This document shows positions 7,414-8,827 of a stretch of 8,827 bases of DNA, in pieces (position 1 is the stretch's first letter; each line of letters begins with the position of its first letter). Origin of the DNA: Clostridiales bacterium (GTDB lineage Bacteria > Bacillota > Clostridia > Tissierellales > Sedimentibacteraceae); assembly GCA_003483345.1 (NCBI GenBank), contig DMWH01000008.1, positions 1 through 8,827 of the forward strand, given 5' to 3'. A program made the translations under genes and the position numbers. The notes under the pieces were generated by a model that did not search any database, was not told where the DNA came from, and worked only from the letters and a program-made list of their open reading frames with translations.

Positions 7414-8113
7414 TCAAACAGCCTTCTTGTATAAGAGCATCCTTGGCGGCATTTTGCTCAGCTATTTTCTTGTTTTTACCGACGCCTTTTCCCGCTACAT
7501 TTTTGTTAACCATCACATTCACATGAAAAACTTTATCGTGGTCAGGCCCTTCTTCCTTTGTAACTACATATCTGATTTTGCATGACTGGCTTTTACTTTG
7601 ATAGTATTCCTGAAGATACGATTTAAAATCCGTTATAATTTTTCCTTTAACAGCAAGCTTAATATACTCAGTTAAATTATTCAATACGAATTTTTCAGCC
7701 TGCTTGTATCCTCCGTCTAAATATATTGCAGCAATAACAGCTTCCACAGCATCTGCCAGTATTGATTTTCTTTCCCTGCCTCCGGAGGATTCTTCACCTT
7801 TCCCTAATAGTAAGTATTTCCCTAAGTTTAAATTTGCCGCAACCAAGCTTAGGGTATCTTCGCAAACAACCTGGGCTCTCAATTTTGTTAAGTCTCCTTC
7901 AGGATAATCAGGAAATTCATCAAAAATATATCTGCTTACGGAAATGCTTAAGACTGCATCTCCCAAAAATTCAAGTCTTTCATTATTTACCTTGTTATAT
8001 GCCTTATCCTCATTTGAATATGAGCTGTGTGTCAAGGATTCTTCCAATATTTTTATGTTATTAAATTTATAACCTATTATTTTTTCAAATTCATAAACTG
8101 TACCTGTAATCAA
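7406..8113 (-). CDS. rnc: Ribonuclease III
   Basis: RNase III cleaves double-stranded RNA, processing the rRNA precursor and some mRNAs and structured RNAs. At 235 residues it has the usual bacterial length. The catalytic domain holds the signature NERLEFLGDAVL at 44-55. The Mg-binding residues correspond to E48, D52, D121 and E124 (E. coli E41, D45, D114, E117). A double-stranded RNA-binding domain follows at about 161-230, ending in the typical GKNKKIAEQNAAKDAL segment. The start is TTG at 8113. An in-frame TGA lies nine codons upstream with no ATG or GTG between, and GGAGGG sits 4 nt before the TTG. The gene lies 94 bp after acpP and overlaps the radical SAM gene by 8 bp. The gap upstream holds a GNRA-capped hairpin that could matter for rnc expression. 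Confidence 0.98.
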   Translation of the reverse strand: MITGTVYEFEKIIGYKFNNIKILEESLTHSSYSNEDKAYNKVNNERLEFLGDAVLSISVSRYIFDEFPDYPEGDLTKLRAQVVCEDTLSLVAANLNLGKYLLLGKGEESSGGRERKSILADAVEAVIAAIYLDGGYKQAEKFVLNNLTEYIKLAVKGKIITDFKSYLQEYYQSKSQSCKIRYVVTKEEGPDHDKVFHVNVMVNKNVAGKGVGKNKKIAEQNAAKDALIQEGCLNE

Positions 8114-8117
8114 TTTT

Positions 8118-8123
8118 CCCTCC
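8118..8123 (-). promoter_or_regulatory. Ribosome binding site supporting the TTG start of rnc
   Basis: GGAGGG on the minus strand lies 4 nt before TTG at 8113, an almost ideal match to the 16S anti-Shine-Dalgarno sequence. It may compensate for the weak TTG initiator. No alternative ATG or GTG is available between this site and the upstream in-frame stop. Confidence 0.85.
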
Positions 8124-8181
8124 GGAATAATAACATATCATTGCTACTGGATGACATAACTGATGTCTGCTTTCAAACTAT

Positions 8182-8201
8182 GGGACGCATTGCTGCGTCC
8201 C
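8182..8201 (-). other. Perfect 8-bp hairpin with GCAA tetraloop in the acpP-rnc gap
   Basis: On the transcribed strand GGGACGCA pairs perfectly with TGCGTCCC around the loop GCAA, a stable GNRA tetraloop. It begins 6 nt after the acpP stop codon. What follows is not T-rich, so it does not look like an intrinsic terminator. It could protect the acpP mRNA 3' end, mark a processing site or partly attenuate read-through into rnc. A weaker 5-bp stem, GACAT/ATGTC (8153-8157 with 8163-8167), follows in the same 94-bp gap. Confidence 0.65.
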
Positions 8202-8207
8202 CCTTCT

Positions 8208-8435
8208 TTAAATAATTATATCTTCCAAGTATCTGACAATATCTCCTACTGTCTCTATTTTTTCAATACTTTCATCATCAACTTCAATGTCGAATTCGTC
8301 TTCAATTGCCATAACCAATTCAAAAAGTGTTATTGAATCGGCTTCTAAATCGTCTGTAAAGGATGTTTCCATAGAAATGTCTTCAGGCTCAACTCCAACC
8401 TTTTCGGCTACTAATTCCCTAATTCTTTCAAACAC
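8208..8435 (-). CDS. acpP: Acyl carrier protein
   Basis: The acyl carrier protein holds growing fatty acyl chains on a phosphopantetheine arm attached to a serine, and passes acyl groups to PlsX for phospholipid synthesis. The 75-residue acidic, helical protein has the usual length. The modified serine is S34 in DLEADSI. The common motif is DSL, so the residue after serine is a conservative I for L change. The end, ETVGDIVRYLE, matches helix IV of the family. GTG at 8435 was chosen because AGGAGG (8444-8449) is 8 nt upstream and the N-terminus MFERIRELVAEKVGV matches known ACPs. An in-frame GTG at 8444 would overlap the ribosome binding site itself. The gene starts 5 bp after the plsX stop, so the two are surely cotranscribed and probably coupled. 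Confidence 0.96.
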   Translation of the reverse strand: MFERIRELVAEKVGVEPEDISMETSFTDDLEADSITLFELVMAIEDEFDIEVDDESIEKIETVGDIVRYLEDIII

Positions 8436-8440
8436 ATCAT

Positions 8441-8827
8441 TCACCTCCTCATAATGCTTTCTTCAATTAATTCATTTACATTGCTTTCTCCGCAAATTTT
8501 TGCCTGACGAATTGCATTTTTAATTGCTTTTGCATCAGAGCTGCCGTGTGCTTTTATTACGGGAGCTTTAACTCCCAATAGCGGAGCCCCGCCATGCTCT
8601 GAATAATCAAATTTTCTTTTGAAGTTCTTTAGTGCCGGTTTAATTAATATACCGCCTAGTTTAGTTTTCATGCTTGACATAATTTCTTCTTTCAAGCCCT
8701 TCATAATTTCCAGCACCGTACCCTCCATAGTTTTTAATATCATATTCCCCGTAAACCCGTCACATATTACAATATCAGCTTCTCCTTTAAGTATATCCCT
8801 GGCTTCAATGTTGCCGATGAAATTAAG
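8441..8827 (-). CDS. plsX: Phosphate acyltransferase PlsX, C-terminal part
   Basis: PlsX converts acyl-ACP and phosphate to acyl-phosphate, the donor for PlsY in the first step of phosphatidic acid synthesis. It works at the inner face of the membrane. Only the last 128 codons lie in the window, and the frame is open to the right edge. The family-typical segment [12 protein letters not shown] (residues 2-13 of this fragment) leads into [14 protein letters not shown], then the later motif [20 protein letters not shown], all characteristic of the PlsX C-terminal half. Full-length PlsX is about 330-340 residues, so some 200 are missing. The last codons, AGG AGG TGA, supply the ribosome binding site of acpP. 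The internal ATG at 8743 is not the start, because the homology continues upstream of it. Confidence 0.95.
   Translation of the reverse strand, partial: LNFIGNIEARDILKGEADIVICDGFTGNMILKTMEGTVLEIMKGLKEEIMSSMKTKLGGILIKPALKNFKRKFDYSEHGGAPLLGVKAPVIKAHGSSDAKAIKNAIRQAKICGESNVNELIEESIMRR
8444..8449 (-). promoter_or_regulatory. Ribosome binding site deciding the acpP start
   Basis: AGGAGG on the minus strand overlaps the last two sense codons of plsX. It lies 8 nt before GTG at 8435, while the GTG at 8442-8444 touches the site and cannot be used efficiently. This supports the 75-residue acyl carrier protein. Confidence 0.8.

Noticed and set aside
8114..8207. Possible promoter for rnc in the 94-bp gap after acpP
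   Set aside because: A TTGAAA-like box exists on the minus strand near 8170-8175, but no acceptable -10 lies at normal spacing.
1..8827. CRISPR arrays, tRNA or rRNA genes, and intact transposase genes
   Set aside because: No regularly spaced repeats, cloverleaf-like segments, rRNA motifs or transposase open frames were seen on either strand.

Overview
This window is a housekeeping block from a low-G+C Firmicute, most likely a member of the Clostridia. The evidence is the A+T-rich sequence, strong GGAGG-type ribosome binding sites, use of GTG and TTG starts, and the gene order. Every gene lies on the minus strand, so transcription runs from the right edge (8827) to the left edge (1). In transcription order the genes are plsX (3' part only), acpP, rnc, an Elp3-like radical SAM gene, smc, ftsY, ylxM and ffh (5' part only).

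The right part (8827 to 1734) reads as one operon. plsX and acpP are tightly coupled and serve phospholipid and fatty acid synthesis. rnc encodes RNase III. The radical SAM gene overlaps both rnc (8 bp) and smc (10 bp), so these three are probably translated as a coupled set. smc encodes the chromosome-condensing ATPase and ftsY the signal recognition particle receptor. Only two gaps of about 100 bp interrupt this tight packing, between acpP and rnc and between smc and ftsY. Both contain GGGAC-type palindromes.

The left part (1733 to 1) is a second transcription unit. A near-consensus SigA promoter (TTGACA, 17 bp, TAAAAT) at 1465-1493 drives ylxM and ffh, the SRP GTPase and its small HTH partner. 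A 192-bp nested inverted repeat (1537-1728) fills the boundary between the two units, beginning 5 bp after the ftsY stop codon. It looks like a MITE-like element or a structured RNA that may also terminate the ftsY transcript.

The genes themselves are conventional. No new defence or mobile system is visible. The parts that merit a second look are the 192-bp hairpin element, the REP-like sequence between smc and ftsY whose outer arm lies in the last codons of smc, the GNRA-capped hairpin before rnc, and the uncharacterised Elp3-like protein embedded in the rnc-smc overlap chain. Three start codons were chosen from ribosome binding sites rather than from the longest open frame: ftsY at 2651, acpP at 8435 (GTG) and rnc at 8113 (TTG).
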